From positions 62,001 through 126,000 of the forward strand of contig JAPDRN010000013.1 in NCBI GenBank assembly GCA_030247855.1: 64,000 nt of DNA, read 5' to 3'. Numbering within the stretch: position 1 is the first letter of the stretch; every line of letters starts with the position of its first letter. The translations under genes and the position numbers were made by a program. Below are positions 20,548 to 31,219 of the stretch, one piece after another. Under the pieces are notes generated by a model. It was not told where the DNA came from and did no database searches. It saw only the letters and a program-made list of their open reading frames with translations. The DNA is from Knufia peltigerae (Eukaryota; Ascomycota; Eurotiomycetes; Chaetothyriales; Trichomeriaceae).

Positions 20548-22310
20548 TGAGCGGAGATGATCCCGTTTCCCTGCCTTGCGCATCTTGTTCTCCATGCTCA
20601 AGAAGAACCACATAGTCAAGCAAACGACGCAACCGGCGGCTGCGAAACCGACGCACACAGACCCACCAGGCACATAGTATGGTTTGTCACTGTTGGGGAA
20701 GATCAAGGCCGAAATGATACCACCGACTTGACCCAGGGAAGATGCTGCAGCAGTGAGTGTACCTCGTTTCGTTCTACCAGCAACTTGGGCGACACTGTGA
20801 GGCAAAGAATTGAAACGTTAGCAAGACGAAAAAATCGAGACTTAGAAGGGGGAGAGAGAGGGAGAACTCACCCCCATGCAATGACCAGAGGTTGTGCAAT
20901 GTATATTCCAATCGCACCGAAGTACAGACCCATGTACCTCACACGGTAGTCGTGGTGCAACATTGTGAACAATAAGCCGAGAATGGCAACGCAAAACCCA
21001 ATCGCCACGAAGATGCCACGCTTGTTTAGGCGATTGGAGAGAGTCGCCACGGAGACCGACACAATGCCAGAAGCGATGCGGACTGGTGAAGTGAGGAGAT
21101 TGGCCTTCATGCTACTCCATCCAAAGGTGGAAAGGATCGAAGGTTGGAACACAGTAATGGAGTATGCCGAAGTGCAGACTGCCAAGTACATCTGGAAGGC
21201 GCAGTCAGAAAAGTTCGTCACCTCATACGTACACACACACACAAGAAGAGTGTGGTACATCTGGAATGTGTAACTTACAAAAGCCGTAGCGATGAGTTTC
21301 CAGTCAAGAAGAGCCTTCCAAACACCATTGAGCTTCATCTTGTCCTCTTCATAATGAGCGTTTTCGATGGCAAGTTTACGAAGCCAGAATTCCTTCTCCT
21401 CGGGAGTCAGGAATGTCGACTCCTTGGGGAACGGCAGCAAGAAGAAGAATGCAATGATGGCGGCGAAGCAGGTCATTGCGCCTTCGATGAAGAAAATCCA
21501 GGACCAGCCAGAATAGCCGTTGGTGCCGTCCAGGGAACCGAGACCAGCTCCTAGGAGACCTGAGACGGATCCGGCGATATCGTTGGCCACCAGAAACCAG
21601 GCCAGTCGTGCACCGACCTGACGGCGAGTGTACCACGACCCGATGAGGAGCAAGAAGCCCGGAAACATGCCAGACTCGAAGACACCGATAAAGAGTCTGG
21701 CGGTGAGGAAGCCGCCAAAATTGGTGCAGAGGCCACAGAGTGTAACGGTCACTGCGTTTATGTGTGTTAGGTTTTGCTTTCCTTTTTTTCCCTTCCTTTT
21801 TGGTCCTGAGGAGATTCATATCGGACTTACAGCCAAAACCGAATGTCAATCCGGAAATCCAATACCTGGGCTTGATTCTGGAGATGATCATGTTGGCGGG
21901 AATCTTGAATATTCATGTTAGCTTGATGCAAGGTCAAGCAACGCCATCGACCTAGAACGGCTAGGGGACCAACAGCGACAATCCAAAAAAAGACTCACCT
22001 CGAATAGGATGTATGGAATGTAAAAGACCAGGGTGACAATGTTGAACTGTAAGCCGTGCATGTTCAAATCCCTTTCGAGATGCCACAGTTTGGCATTGCC
22101 AATGTTCACCCGGTCCAAGAAGCACAGACAGTAGATGAAGACGCAGAGTGGCAACAGGCGCAGGTCAATTTTCCAGGTGATCCTCCTCATCATGGCAGCA
22201 TCGGCTTCGTCCTCTTCGACGTTGGACTCATGGTGCTCGAAGCTGGACTTGGCCAGTTCAGCCTCGGCCAGCTCAATCGGTGGAGCAGGAGTCTTTGGTT
22301 CTGACGCCAT
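20485..22310 (-). CDS. MFS transporter, Dal5-like anion:cation symporter family
   Basis: Five exons on the minus strand: 22310-21999, 21903-21831, 21751-21279, 21191-20872, 20794-20485, giving 495 aa. Joins restore ILFEIPANMIISRIKPRYW, FGFGLTVTLCGLC and IAWGVAQVAGRTKRG. About 12 membrane segments are visible. LDRVNIGNAKLWHLERDL in TM1 and the AGRTKRG loop are typical of the allantoate/nicotinate/tartrate permease family (Dal5, Tna1), which imports organic anions through the plasma membrane. The cluster context suggests uptake of an aromatic or hydroxy acid; this is inference. It shares a 965-bp divergent promoter with the aldolase-family gene, and that promoter holds operator copy A. Confidence 0.85.
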
Positions 22311-23275
22311 AACAATTTTTAACGGTGTTGCTATGGTGCCCGCGGCTCTTTTTCTTTTCCTCAGCAGAGTCGAGCAGAGCAGAATTTCAGGCGAGGTGTG
22401 GCATGATATAGCCCCGATTTATATACACATGACGAAAGAAGACGCCTCAAACCCCTAGAAGAGAATAGAGAATGGAGTCGAGCTGGTAGTAGCTGAACCT
22501 TTCTCTGATACAGGTATGAATAATCGGCGCGGTCCCAGATTCGTCTGGCTTCGAGTGAGACGGTCTAGTTCGAGCCAACGTTCGCCCGCAATTTTCTTCT
22601 CACACCCCATGGGTCAAAGGAAAAAAGTCAACAAAAAGGTGTCTGAAATCTGTGGGGAATTGTCAGACCCGGAAACAACGGGGCGGAGGCGGGAGTCGGA
22701 GTCTTACTTCCTTGCCCGGCTAATCGTCAGTGGAGTCAATCTCGAGTAGTTGGACGAGCTCAACACCCAATCTTCTTCACAAGCTTCATCGCCACAGCGG
22801 CTCGTGGTACAATTTACACTTTTGTCTGTCAAGGCTCCGACAGGATGGCTTTACAGGCCGGCATTGTGTTACTGGGATTAATGGAAAGCTACGTCCCGAG
22901 GTTTCTTCACCTTTTTGTCATTCCAGGGTAGCCCAGCCCCGAGAGCAGAACCACCTCATCCTCGGAAGCATGCAAGCGACCTTGAATTCAGCAAACCTAG
23001 CTATTCTGGATCAGATCATATTGTACCCCGAACGATGAATATAGCAATTGACCCTTGGTACTCGGGGGATACTTTATGGCCCCGGGTAGAATAGAGATTT
23101 TGTGCTCGACTCACGGCACCATTACAGTATTTACATACTGCCATTCATTTGCATCGATACCTTTACAAACAGACCGGCAAACACTTCAACCTCTGGCAAG
23201 CCCAAATCAATCAAACCTTTTCATATCAACACCGGATTCTTGAAGACACTGTACGTTCTGAGATTTTGTTTCATC
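22311..23275. other. Divergent promoter region, transporter and aldolase-family genes
   Basis: No gene seen. It contains operator copy A (22963-22978). Confidence 0.6.
22963..22978 (+). promoter_or_regulatory. Candidate cluster operator, copy A (CGG-AAGCATGCAA-GCG)
   Basis: 298 bp before the aldolase-family start and about 650 bp before the transporter start. It shares the 14-mer CTCGGAAGCATGCA with copy B and the 11-mer GGAAGCATGCA with copy C. The second half-site is GCG instead of CCG. Confidence 0.6.
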
Positions 23276-24194
23276 ATGGCTCCAGCATTGGACGTCTACG
23301 ACGACACATGTGCAGACAACTATCACAACCAGGCACTCGGCAAGACCAAGAGTGGAAAAACCCTAAAGATTCGAACATATCCCAAATTCGACACTTTAGA
23401 AGAAGAACGTCTTTATCGCAAGCAACATCTCGCGGCCGCTTTCCGTATCTTCGCCGACCGCGGTTTCGATGAAGGTGTTGCAGGACATATCAGTCTCAGG
23501 GATCCAATCCTGACGGACCACTTCTGTAGGTACCCAATTATATCACAGATGTGAGCCCAGTTCTATGCTAACTTTTGCTCCGTCAGGGCTCAACCCTCTG
23601 TCGATGCACTTTTCTCAAATCTGTGTCTCGGACCTGATACTGGTCAACGAAGATGGCGAGGTCGTGGTGGGCGATGAACCCATCAACGCCGCTGCGTTTG
23701 CCATCCATTCAGAAATCCACAAGGCTCGCCCAGACGTGCACGCGGCCTGCCACGCTCATAGCGTGTACGGCAAGGCTTTCGCCGCCTTCGGACGTGAGCT
23801 CGACATGATCACGCAGGACTCGCTCAGGTTCTACAAGAGCCACTCCGTTTATGACAACTTTGGTGGTGTCGTCCTCGACCGAGAAGAGGGCAAGAAGATT
23901 GCAAAGGCGCTCGGAAACGGCAAAGCGGTCATCTTACAAAACCATGGCCTGCTCACCGTGGCTGATTCGGTCGACGCCGCCGCCTTTTGGTTCATCAGCC
24001 TCGACAAGACCTGCCATGCCCAACTTCTCGTTGACGCTGCCGAGAACGGGTCTGGCCACAGGAAGAAGATCATCAGCGACGAGGAGGCCGAGTTCACGTA
24101 CAAATCCATCGCGACAGACGAGAAAGGTTGGCTCTCGTTTCAAGGGTACTACGATGAACAGTTGGCAAAGACTGGTGGCTCATTTTTGAGATAA
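23276..24194 (+). CDS. Class II aldolase/adducin family protein
   Basis: Exons 23276-23525 and 23587-24194, 285 aa; the 61-bp intron joins to give LTDHFWLNPLSMHFSQICVSD. The fold is recognisable from GHISLRDP, the metal-binding pair H139-x-H141 in HAACHAHSVYG, and the third zinc ligand in LQNHGLLTV (about 202). Family members include fuculose-phosphate aldolase, ribulose-phosphate epimerase, and decarboxylases of aromatic acids such as 3,4-dihydroxyphthalate decarboxylase. Fungal members of this size are usually uncharacterised. Here the cluster makes a retro-aldol or decarboxylation step in an aromatic or hydroxy-acid pathway plausible; the actual reaction is unknown. Confidence 0.85.
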
Positions 24195-24412
24195 ACTACG
24201 AGCGGGAAAGGTGACAGTAGTCGTGATGTATATAAGTAGGCAGTCAAGTATGACCACTATTTTGAGATGTCAACGATTCTTCAAGGTGATGAGATGCGTC
24301 TTCACACAATATCGGCATGAGACCTAATCTGGTATTCCTTATATAGGTAGCTATTTGGAACGGGAGAAGATGATATCCTCTCATAGAAATAGTGTTTCAT
24401 TTCATAATCTAT

Positions 24413-26011
24413 CTAAAAAGCATACTTCATTCCTGGCTTTACAAGACTGATGATTTTCCTCTCGGTGAACTCTTCCACTCCTGCGATTCCTCCGAATCGA
24501 CCGTACCCACTCGCACCTCCTGTCCCACCATTTGGCAATGTTGCTTCAATATAGACAGTCGGACCATTTACATGACAACTTCCAGCTCTCACTCTCTTTG
24601 CCACTTCCATTGCCCTTAACACATCCCTTGAGAAGACACTCGCGCAGAGTGAAAACTCGCTGTTGTTGGCGAACTCTACAGCTTCTTCGTCTGAGGATGC
24701 CGTTGATAGACAAATAAGTGGACCAAAACTCTCTTGCTGAAAGATGTTCATGTTAGGTGTGACGTTTGTAAAGACATGAGGAGCGACAATGGTTTTGTTA
24801 GGTCCTGTGGCCTTCGAATCTCCTAGGATCAATCTGGCACCCTCTTCGACTGCACGATTGATCATACCCAATACCCTCTCGGCAGATTGGCACGTATACA
24901 GTCCCGACATTGACACGTCGGATTGTTCCAGGTGATTTCCATACTTGACTTTCTTGACGCGCTCGAGAAGTTTTGCTTGGAAGGTTTCGGCGATCGAGTC
25001 GTGGACGATGACACGCTCTGTCGACATGCAGATTTGTCCGCTGTTGGATAGAGCCCCGAACACGACCGACTCCACGGCATCATCGACATCGGCGTCGTCA
25101 AGGACCAGAACGGGAGCTTTGCCGCCACATTCCAAAACGCACTGCTTCATGCACGTCGCCGCCCAGCCAGCGATGACTTTGCCGACCCTGTCACTGCCTG
25201 TGAAGTTCACTCGGAGGACTTTCTGGTGTTTGACTGCATACTCTGTCACTGCTGCCGCGTCTTGAGCAGCCGTCGGGAGAAAATTGAGGCACCCAGCTGG
25301 AAGGCCTGCTTCCATAAACGCCCGGACGACCAGATACTGTGACTTTGGACTGAACTCTGATGGCTTGAGGACCACTGTGTTTCCACATATCAAGGGACAT
25401 GCAATCGCCCTTGCTGTGAGGTTCACCTATATTGACATGTATGAGTCAGTTCGCCGTGATGCCACATAAGAGGTCATCTAGTGAGGTAGTAAGAGAGAAC
25501 TTACAGGAGCGTTCCAGGGGCTAATGGCAAATACGACACCGACTGGCTCTCGTGCCACTAGGATCGTGGTCCCGGGTCTGTCGGCAGGTACAATTTCTCC
25601 TTTAATATGCGTAACTAAACCTGCCGTTTCTCTCAGGATACCTGCTGTGGCCATGAGGTTGACCCTGATCCAGCTCTTCGTCGCAGAAACTTCCGAAGAT
25701 AGTGTTTCCGGTCCATCTTTGTCCATGTAACTTTCGATGATGTCAGCGGCTTTTAACATGGTCAACCGTCGTGAACTCGGGGATGTTTGTGACCATTTCT
25801 TAAAGGCACCGTGAGCACTTGCAATGGCACTTTCATAGTCCTCGACTTGAGCTGCTGAACAATCGTACAACTTTTCTCCTAGCATGGGATTGTTCACAGA
25901 GAATTTGTGTCCTCCAGATGCAGCTCTGTGTTTGCCGTCAATGTATAATTGCATCTCATCTTGAATGCGAAGCTCTGTATGGCCGTTGACACCGTTCGTT
26001 GCTGAAGGCAT
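24413..26011 (-). CDS. Aldehyde dehydrogenase (aromatic-aldehyde type)
   Basis: Exons 26011-25505 and 25426-24413, 506 aa; the 78-bp intron joins SPWNAP to VNLTARAIACPLICGNTVVLKP. Catalytic Glu268 (VLECGGKAP) and Cys302 (SNSGQICMSTERV) fall at the canonical ALDH numbers, and FTGSDRVGKVI, ESFGPL and the C-terminal KPGMKYAF region are in place. Its pattern is that of vanillin/salicylaldehyde/benzaldehyde-type NAD(P)-dependent dehydrogenases oxidising an aldehyde to the acid. It is transcribed divergently from the ThDP enzyme over a 619-bp promoter with operator copy B, which suggests consecutive steps: decarboxylation of a 2-oxo acid to an aldehyde, then oxidation. Confidence 0.88.
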
Positions 26012-26630
26012 TGTTGACGACTGGGATTATGGTATAGCTTTTCGACACTGACTGCAATCCTCCTTTCAGGAATATCTTCCAATGTAGACGATTTCCTGAC
26101 ACTTAGGGTTAGGTCCATGAGCCAGTGATCTCAACCACTTCACTGTCCGGAGGCATGTTCACTCTTGCTCCGCCTGAACGACATGACAAATTACCAAAAT
26201 AATGGATTCTTGTGGATCAACACCACGAAGCTGGCCTCAACCATAAACGAAGCTACAGAAACTCCAGTATTCGAAGTCATTAGTTGGTTACTCGGAAGCA
26301 TGCACCCAGGGAGCCACGTCGGGCCATCTCAACTCCAATTCGTGTGGGTCTTTTCCAAGAACGTCCCTCTAGGCTTCTATAGCTTGAGCCAAGAGAAAAT
26401 CAACCTCTTTCCCAGTTCCAGTATCGAGAAAGATGGGACACAGACTGTATTACAGTAGGCGGCTTTTCAAGTGGATCTCATCCTGATCTGGGGACCGTTG
26501 ACGCTATTCAGTATCCAGGAGAGAAACAACAAAATTTATTCTTGGTCGTGCATTTGCCATCATCGCCAAAGCAGAAATCCACTGGTTCCTATATCAACTC
26601 GAAGCGCCAAAAAGGTTGAGAAACACAGAA
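26012..26630. other. Divergent promoter region, ALDH and ThDP-enzyme genes
   Basis: It holds operator copy B (26293-26308) and a weaker half-match CGGAGGCATG at 26148. The plus-strand ORF within it (26165-26458) shows no recognisable feature. Confidence 0.55.
26293..26308 (+). promoter_or_regulatory. Candidate cluster operator, copy B (CGG-AAGCATGCAC-CCA)
   Basis: 323 bp before the ThDP-enzyme start and 282 bp before the ALDH start. The left half and 9 of the 10 spacer bases are identical to copies A and C; the right half-site is CCA. Confidence 0.6.
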
Positions 26631-28532
26631 ATGGCCATTCCAACACAAAACGGAGAAAATAAAACGGTGACGGGGGCGGCGGCGATACTCGCAGCACTGG
26701 AGAGCGCTGGAATCACGCACCTGTTTGTGAACCTGGGCTCAGATCACCCGGCATACCTGTCAGCGTTTGCCTCAGATTCACTCCAGAAATTGAAAGTCTT
26801 CACCTCTCCCAATGAAATGAATGCTCTGTCAGCAGCTTCAGGCTTTGCACAAATCACGGGTAATCCAGCTGCTGTTCTTGTACATGTGGAATGCGGAACT
26901 CAAGGACTTGCGGGTGCCGTTCACAATGTCAGCAAAGGGAGGATACCCGTTGTAATAATGGCAGGGACAGTACCTATGACACAAGAGGGAGAACTCAGAG
27001 GTAGTAGAAACGAGTCAGTCGGTCCCTTTTACTTTCCAAAATCCCACCGAGATACCCATTGACCACGGCCTTCCAGATATATCCATTGGATTCAAGACGT
27101 CCCTGACCAAAGAGCAATTGTGCGACAGTACATGCGATATGAACACGAGATTCGAACGCCCCATAATGCCAAACAAATCGTCCTCCGGAGCTTACAATTT
27201 GCAACTTCGTCGCCTCAAGGACCGGTATATCTAATCGCAGCACGTGAGACGTTGGAAGCTGAAGCGGCTCAAGAGGCAAAACTCAAACCTTCACAGAATC
27301 CTTCGATGAACACCGCTCTAGAGCCGACGGGATTGTCTCCAAACGCGCTCAACGAGCTATCAGAGGTTTTGCTGGGCGCTTCGCGTCCTCTCATCGTCAC
27401 AAGTTACTGTGGTAGATCAGGGGAAGGCTTCCGGGCACTGAAAGACCTGGCAGAGCTGCTTACAATCCCCGTGCACGAGAACGCACCGATATACAACAAT
27501 TTCTCCACAACCTCATTCTTACATCAAGGCCATCAGTGGAACGGCGGTGGGCAATTACCAGCACTGGCCGAAGCGGATGTCGTAGTCGTGATCGACTCTG
27601 ACGTGCCCTGGATCACGGCTCAGTCCAAACCGAATGAAAGTGCAAAGATATACCATCTCGATTGTGATCCTCTCAAAGAGGGTACGACATTGTGGACACT
27701 GCCATGCGAGAAAAGATGGAAGTGTGACTCGGGCTTCGCATTGAGGCAACTCGTCGACACCATCGTCTCAAAGAACCAAATACGGACACAAGAAGTGCAG
27801 CAGCGGATCGAGGCGAGAATAGCCAGTCTGAAAGAACGATTCGAAGCTAGACGAGCAAGACTGAACAAAGCCGAATCGTCTCTCGGGCCATCTGGAAGGC
27901 TCACCGTTCCTTACTTCATGGCCCACCTGCGCAGCGCATGTTCAGGCCTCCACGTGGTCGGGTTGAACGAATCCACCACCAACCTAGGCAACGTGGCAGA
28001 TCATCTACGCCATTCCGAATCTCATACTCTGATAGGCAGCGGCGGCGGCGCGTTGGGTTGGTACTCTGGTGCAGCCGTCGGTGCGTCCCTGGCTCTCCGT
28101 TCCGCAGGTCGCGAAGATGACTTGGTCGTCGCTTTCACGGGCGACGGGACGTGGCTGTTTGGCGTCCCGAGCTGTGCGTACTGGATGGCCAAAAAGTACG
28201 AGACACCCTACCTCACCATCATCTGGAACAATGGCGGGTGGTCGAGCCCCAAGAACGCATGTCTACGTATCCATCCTGAATTGGGACAGACGGCATCTAA
28301 TGCTCGTGGCAAATCGTCGTCGACGGACGGGGTGAGTTCTCTGGCGGAACGACTCATGGTTGGAATCGATCCTTCACCTGCATTTGGTAAAATTGCAGAA
28401 GGCGCGGGAGGTGCTTGGTGGAGAATCGCCACGAGACCGGAAGAGGTGGATGAGATTTGTCGCGAGGCTATAAATGTCGTGCGCAAGGAGAAGAGGTGTG
28501 CGGTCATAGAAGTTGTCATTGATAAGATTTAA
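26631..28532 (+). CDS. Thiamine-diphosphate enzyme, acetolactate-synthase-like; possible 2-oxo-acid decarboxylase
   Basis: Exons 26631-27013 and 27077-28532, 612 aa; the join reads GSRNEYIHWIQDVPDQ. All three ThDP-family domains are present. The cofactor-activating Glu is E62 (SPNEMNALSAASGFAQ) and the Mg-ThDP motif is GDGTWLFG...IIWNN (about 483-510). Notably Ser37 (LGSDH) and His85 (LVHVECGTQ) fall where benzoylformate decarboxylase has its catalytic Ser26 and His70; acetolactate synthases have no His there. Most annotation would call this 'acetolactate synthase', but it has no transit peptide and sits in a catabolic cluster between an aldehyde dehydrogenase and a 2-hydroxyacid dehydrogenase, so decarboxylation of a 2-oxo acid is the better hypothesis. 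Confidence 0.8.
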
Positions 28533-29431
28533 GTCGTGTTGTATAGAGACTGTGCATGAGGGAGATTTCATGATTCACGTACTGGAAAGTCAACCATCAA
28601 TATTCAAAGACCCACGAATTAAGGCAATGCTTCATTGACTGTGAAAAAATTGTCCGCGATCCTCTATGGGCGTGGAGTGATTCCATCCGTGGCATTAACG
28701 TGGTGACAAGGATATTCAGAATCTAAAATCGCCTGAGTGGACGGAGGAAGTCTGGGTTGGAAAAAGGGGTTTAGATCCAACTGACAACTAGTTGCTAGTC
28801 TAGCATGTGGCATACGATCTGGAAGCTGCATAAAAGGTCCCAGATGTTTAGATTAGTATCTTGGTCGGGGCTCTGTCAGATTAGTTGTACTAGATTCCAG
28901 ACGGCGTACTGTATAGGTCATAGGAAGCAAGATTCCGGGGGTGCAGTGGTACAGTAGTCCTCAGTAGGCAGGGTCCACATTGATTTATCTCCATGGCACG
29001 AATTCCGCCTCGTCTCATTCTTTGAACAGCCGACTTCACCGACGAAGCACTGTACCCACTCATTGCGAGTACTCGTGTGTCGGACGGGTAGCGTATACGG
29101 AGGGGACCTTGATCTTGAATCTGAACTATCCAAATCTTGAACAACCAAGTACTATACTGTACAAGGTGGATCAGGTGACACTGTATTCGGTTCGCTTTCA
29201 CGCTCACAGAGCGCCCCCGAAGACCATCAAACCTGAAGGATAGCTTCAACGGGTCAAAAAAAGGTAAAGCGCCATTATCTCGCCGCCAACCTCCATCTTC
29301 AGGAGTACACGTATGGTCCCTAGCTTGACTCAATTCAACCTCATCATTCACCACTGGCTACGTCTGTTCTCACCCCGGCCACCTCCGCCAACAAGCCCGA
29401 CCAAAGTTACAGGGGACATTTCGAGACAACC
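28533..29431. other. Intergenic, upstream of the hydroxyacid dehydrogenase
   Basis: No gene seen. It holds operator-like copy E (28922-28937). Confidence 0.6.
28922..28937 (+). promoter_or_regulatory. Candidate cluster operator, copy E (AGG-AAGCAAGATT-CCG)
   Basis: 494 bp before the hydroxyacid dehydrogenase start. Outside the spacer it is identical to copy C (AGG...CCG), and it matches 7 of 10 spacer bases. It is the weakest of the five copies. Confidence 0.4.
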
Positions 29432-30850
29432 ATGTCGACAGCGCAGTCAAAACCACAGATTTTGACAATCGACGACCTGGAACATCATGCCACTCTCCAC
29501 CTCCCCAAGATGGTGCGAGAGTACTACAACGGAGGTAGCATGGACTCTTACACCCTACAAGGTAACGTCCACGCGTATCGACAATGGTACATCATGCCCA
29601 GGATGCTACGTGATGTTTCGAGGATAGACACTTCGGCTCAAGTTTTTGACCGCAAGGTCACTTTCCCGTGTTGTGTCGCCCCCGCGGCGATGCAAAAAAT
29701 GGCCCATCCGGACGGTGAAGAAGCGACTGCTCGTGCGGCTGGAGCCAAAGGTGTGGTTATGGGGCTGAGTAGTTTTTCAACCACGAGCTTAGAAGTCGTC
29801 AAGAAGGAATGTGATGAAGCTACGGCAGCAACAGAAGGAGCATGTGTGTTGCAAATGTATTTGTTTGAGAATAGAAAAGTCAGTGAAGATTTGATATCAA
29901 GAGCAGAGAGTATGTTTCATGCCCAAAAGACCCTACCCCGTCCTTTTTTCAGACTCAACCCCAAACTAAAACATTCTCAACAACAGAATCAGGATACAAA
30001 GCTATAGTCTTGACGATAGATACACCATACTTTGGTCGTCGTCTGACCGAGTTACGAAACAATTTCAAAGTTCCATCACATTTGACCATGGCCAATTTCG
30101 ACGCCTCATTAGGTGTCAAGACCGGTTCTCACTTGAGGACCGAAGAGAGACAAAACAGCAGCAGCGACAACAACACAAATAGTCTACCACCACCATCCAG
30201 CAAAGAGTCCTCTCGGAAAACGACTACCAACCCACCACCGAACAAAAATGATCCTTCCTTGACGTGGGATGTGATACAGTACCTGAAATCAATCACCTCT
30301 CTCAAAATCTTCGTCAAGGGTGTCTTGACTGCCTCGGATGCACAGCTTGCGGTCCGTCACGGGGCGGATGGGATCATAGTCTCCAATCACGGCGGAAGAC
30401 AACTAGACTGTGCACCACCGACGTTGGAAGTATTGCCAGAAATTGTTGACGTTGTGGGTGGAAGGATTCCTGTTGTAAGTTTTGATCATGCCCTCCTACA
30501 CTATATTTTTTAAGCCGCGTACATGATTATATACTAAATGTTCTTTTGTCGTTTAGCACTTTGACGGTGGCATTCGTAGAGGATCCGACATATTCAAAGC
30601 TTTGTGTTTGGGTGCGGACATGTGCTGGGCAGGGCGACCTGTCTTGTGGGGTCTGGCGTACGACGGCGAACGAGGTGTCAAGATGGCTCTGGATATACTC
30701 GAAGAAGAGTTTCGTGCTTGCATGGCCTTGACGGGAATGAGGAGTGTCGAGGAGATTAGGCAGTATGGGAGGTCTTTGTTGAGGAGGGTATCGACGACTC
30801 CATGGGACATTCAGCTGTCGAGACAAGCCAAGGTCAAGAGTTCGTTATAG
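29432..30850 (+). CDS. FMN-dependent 2-hydroxyacid dehydrogenase/oxidase
   Basis: Three exons (29432-29909, 29987-30474, 30557-30850), 419 aa; joins give SRAEKSGYKAIVLTIDTP and GGRIPVHFDGGIRRGSDI. The catalytic set of the glycolate oxidase/mandelate dehydrogenase family is intact: YYNGGSMD (31-38), Tyr143 in QMYLFENR, Asp171 and the Arg of TPYFGRR, Lys270 in FVKGVLTASDA, and His294/Arg297 in SNHGGRQLD. The enzyme oxidises a 2-hydroxy acid to the 2-oxo acid. A low-complexity Ser/Pro/Asn insertion of about 35 residues (about 215-250) replaces loop 4, the region that decides oxidase versus membrane or quinone use in this family. No heme b5 domain or membrane anchor is present. The substrate is unknown; a mandelate-like acid is inferred from context. 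Confidence 0.88.
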
Positions 30851-31219
30851 ACTTGTAGTAATACTATTAATAGTAGACCTCTTCCACCTTATCCTGCTAT
30901 TCTTGTCCTTCATGTCACAAAATCGAAAGTACTAGCCAACCCCTAAAAAGCCACCTCAGCGGAAGATGACATACATGTTACTTGCCTTCTTCAGGTCAAT
31001 AGGAGGCAAAAGGCGAAAATGAGAAATGGATAGAATTCATCCTTCTTTCCTAGGTATGTATATTCTCAAATTTAACAATCATACATTTATAAACTCCTAG
31101 TAGACAGTCTCTTGAGACAAGATTGACATGATCCAAAACTCTCAAAAAGAATCTCAAACTCCACGACAACCACCAAACACACAACTGCCCACTATCACGG
31201 TCTATTGTGTCACTGTTCT
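30851..31219. other. Convergent intergenic region
   Basis: Terminator space between the hydroxyacid dehydrogenase (plus) and the FAD monooxygenase (minus); no gene seen. Confidence 0.6.

Noticed and set aside
26165..26458. 97-codon plus-strand ORF in the ALDH/ThDP divergent promoter
   Set aside because: No recognisable feature, and it overlaps the conserved operator copy B, so it is more likely promoter sequence.
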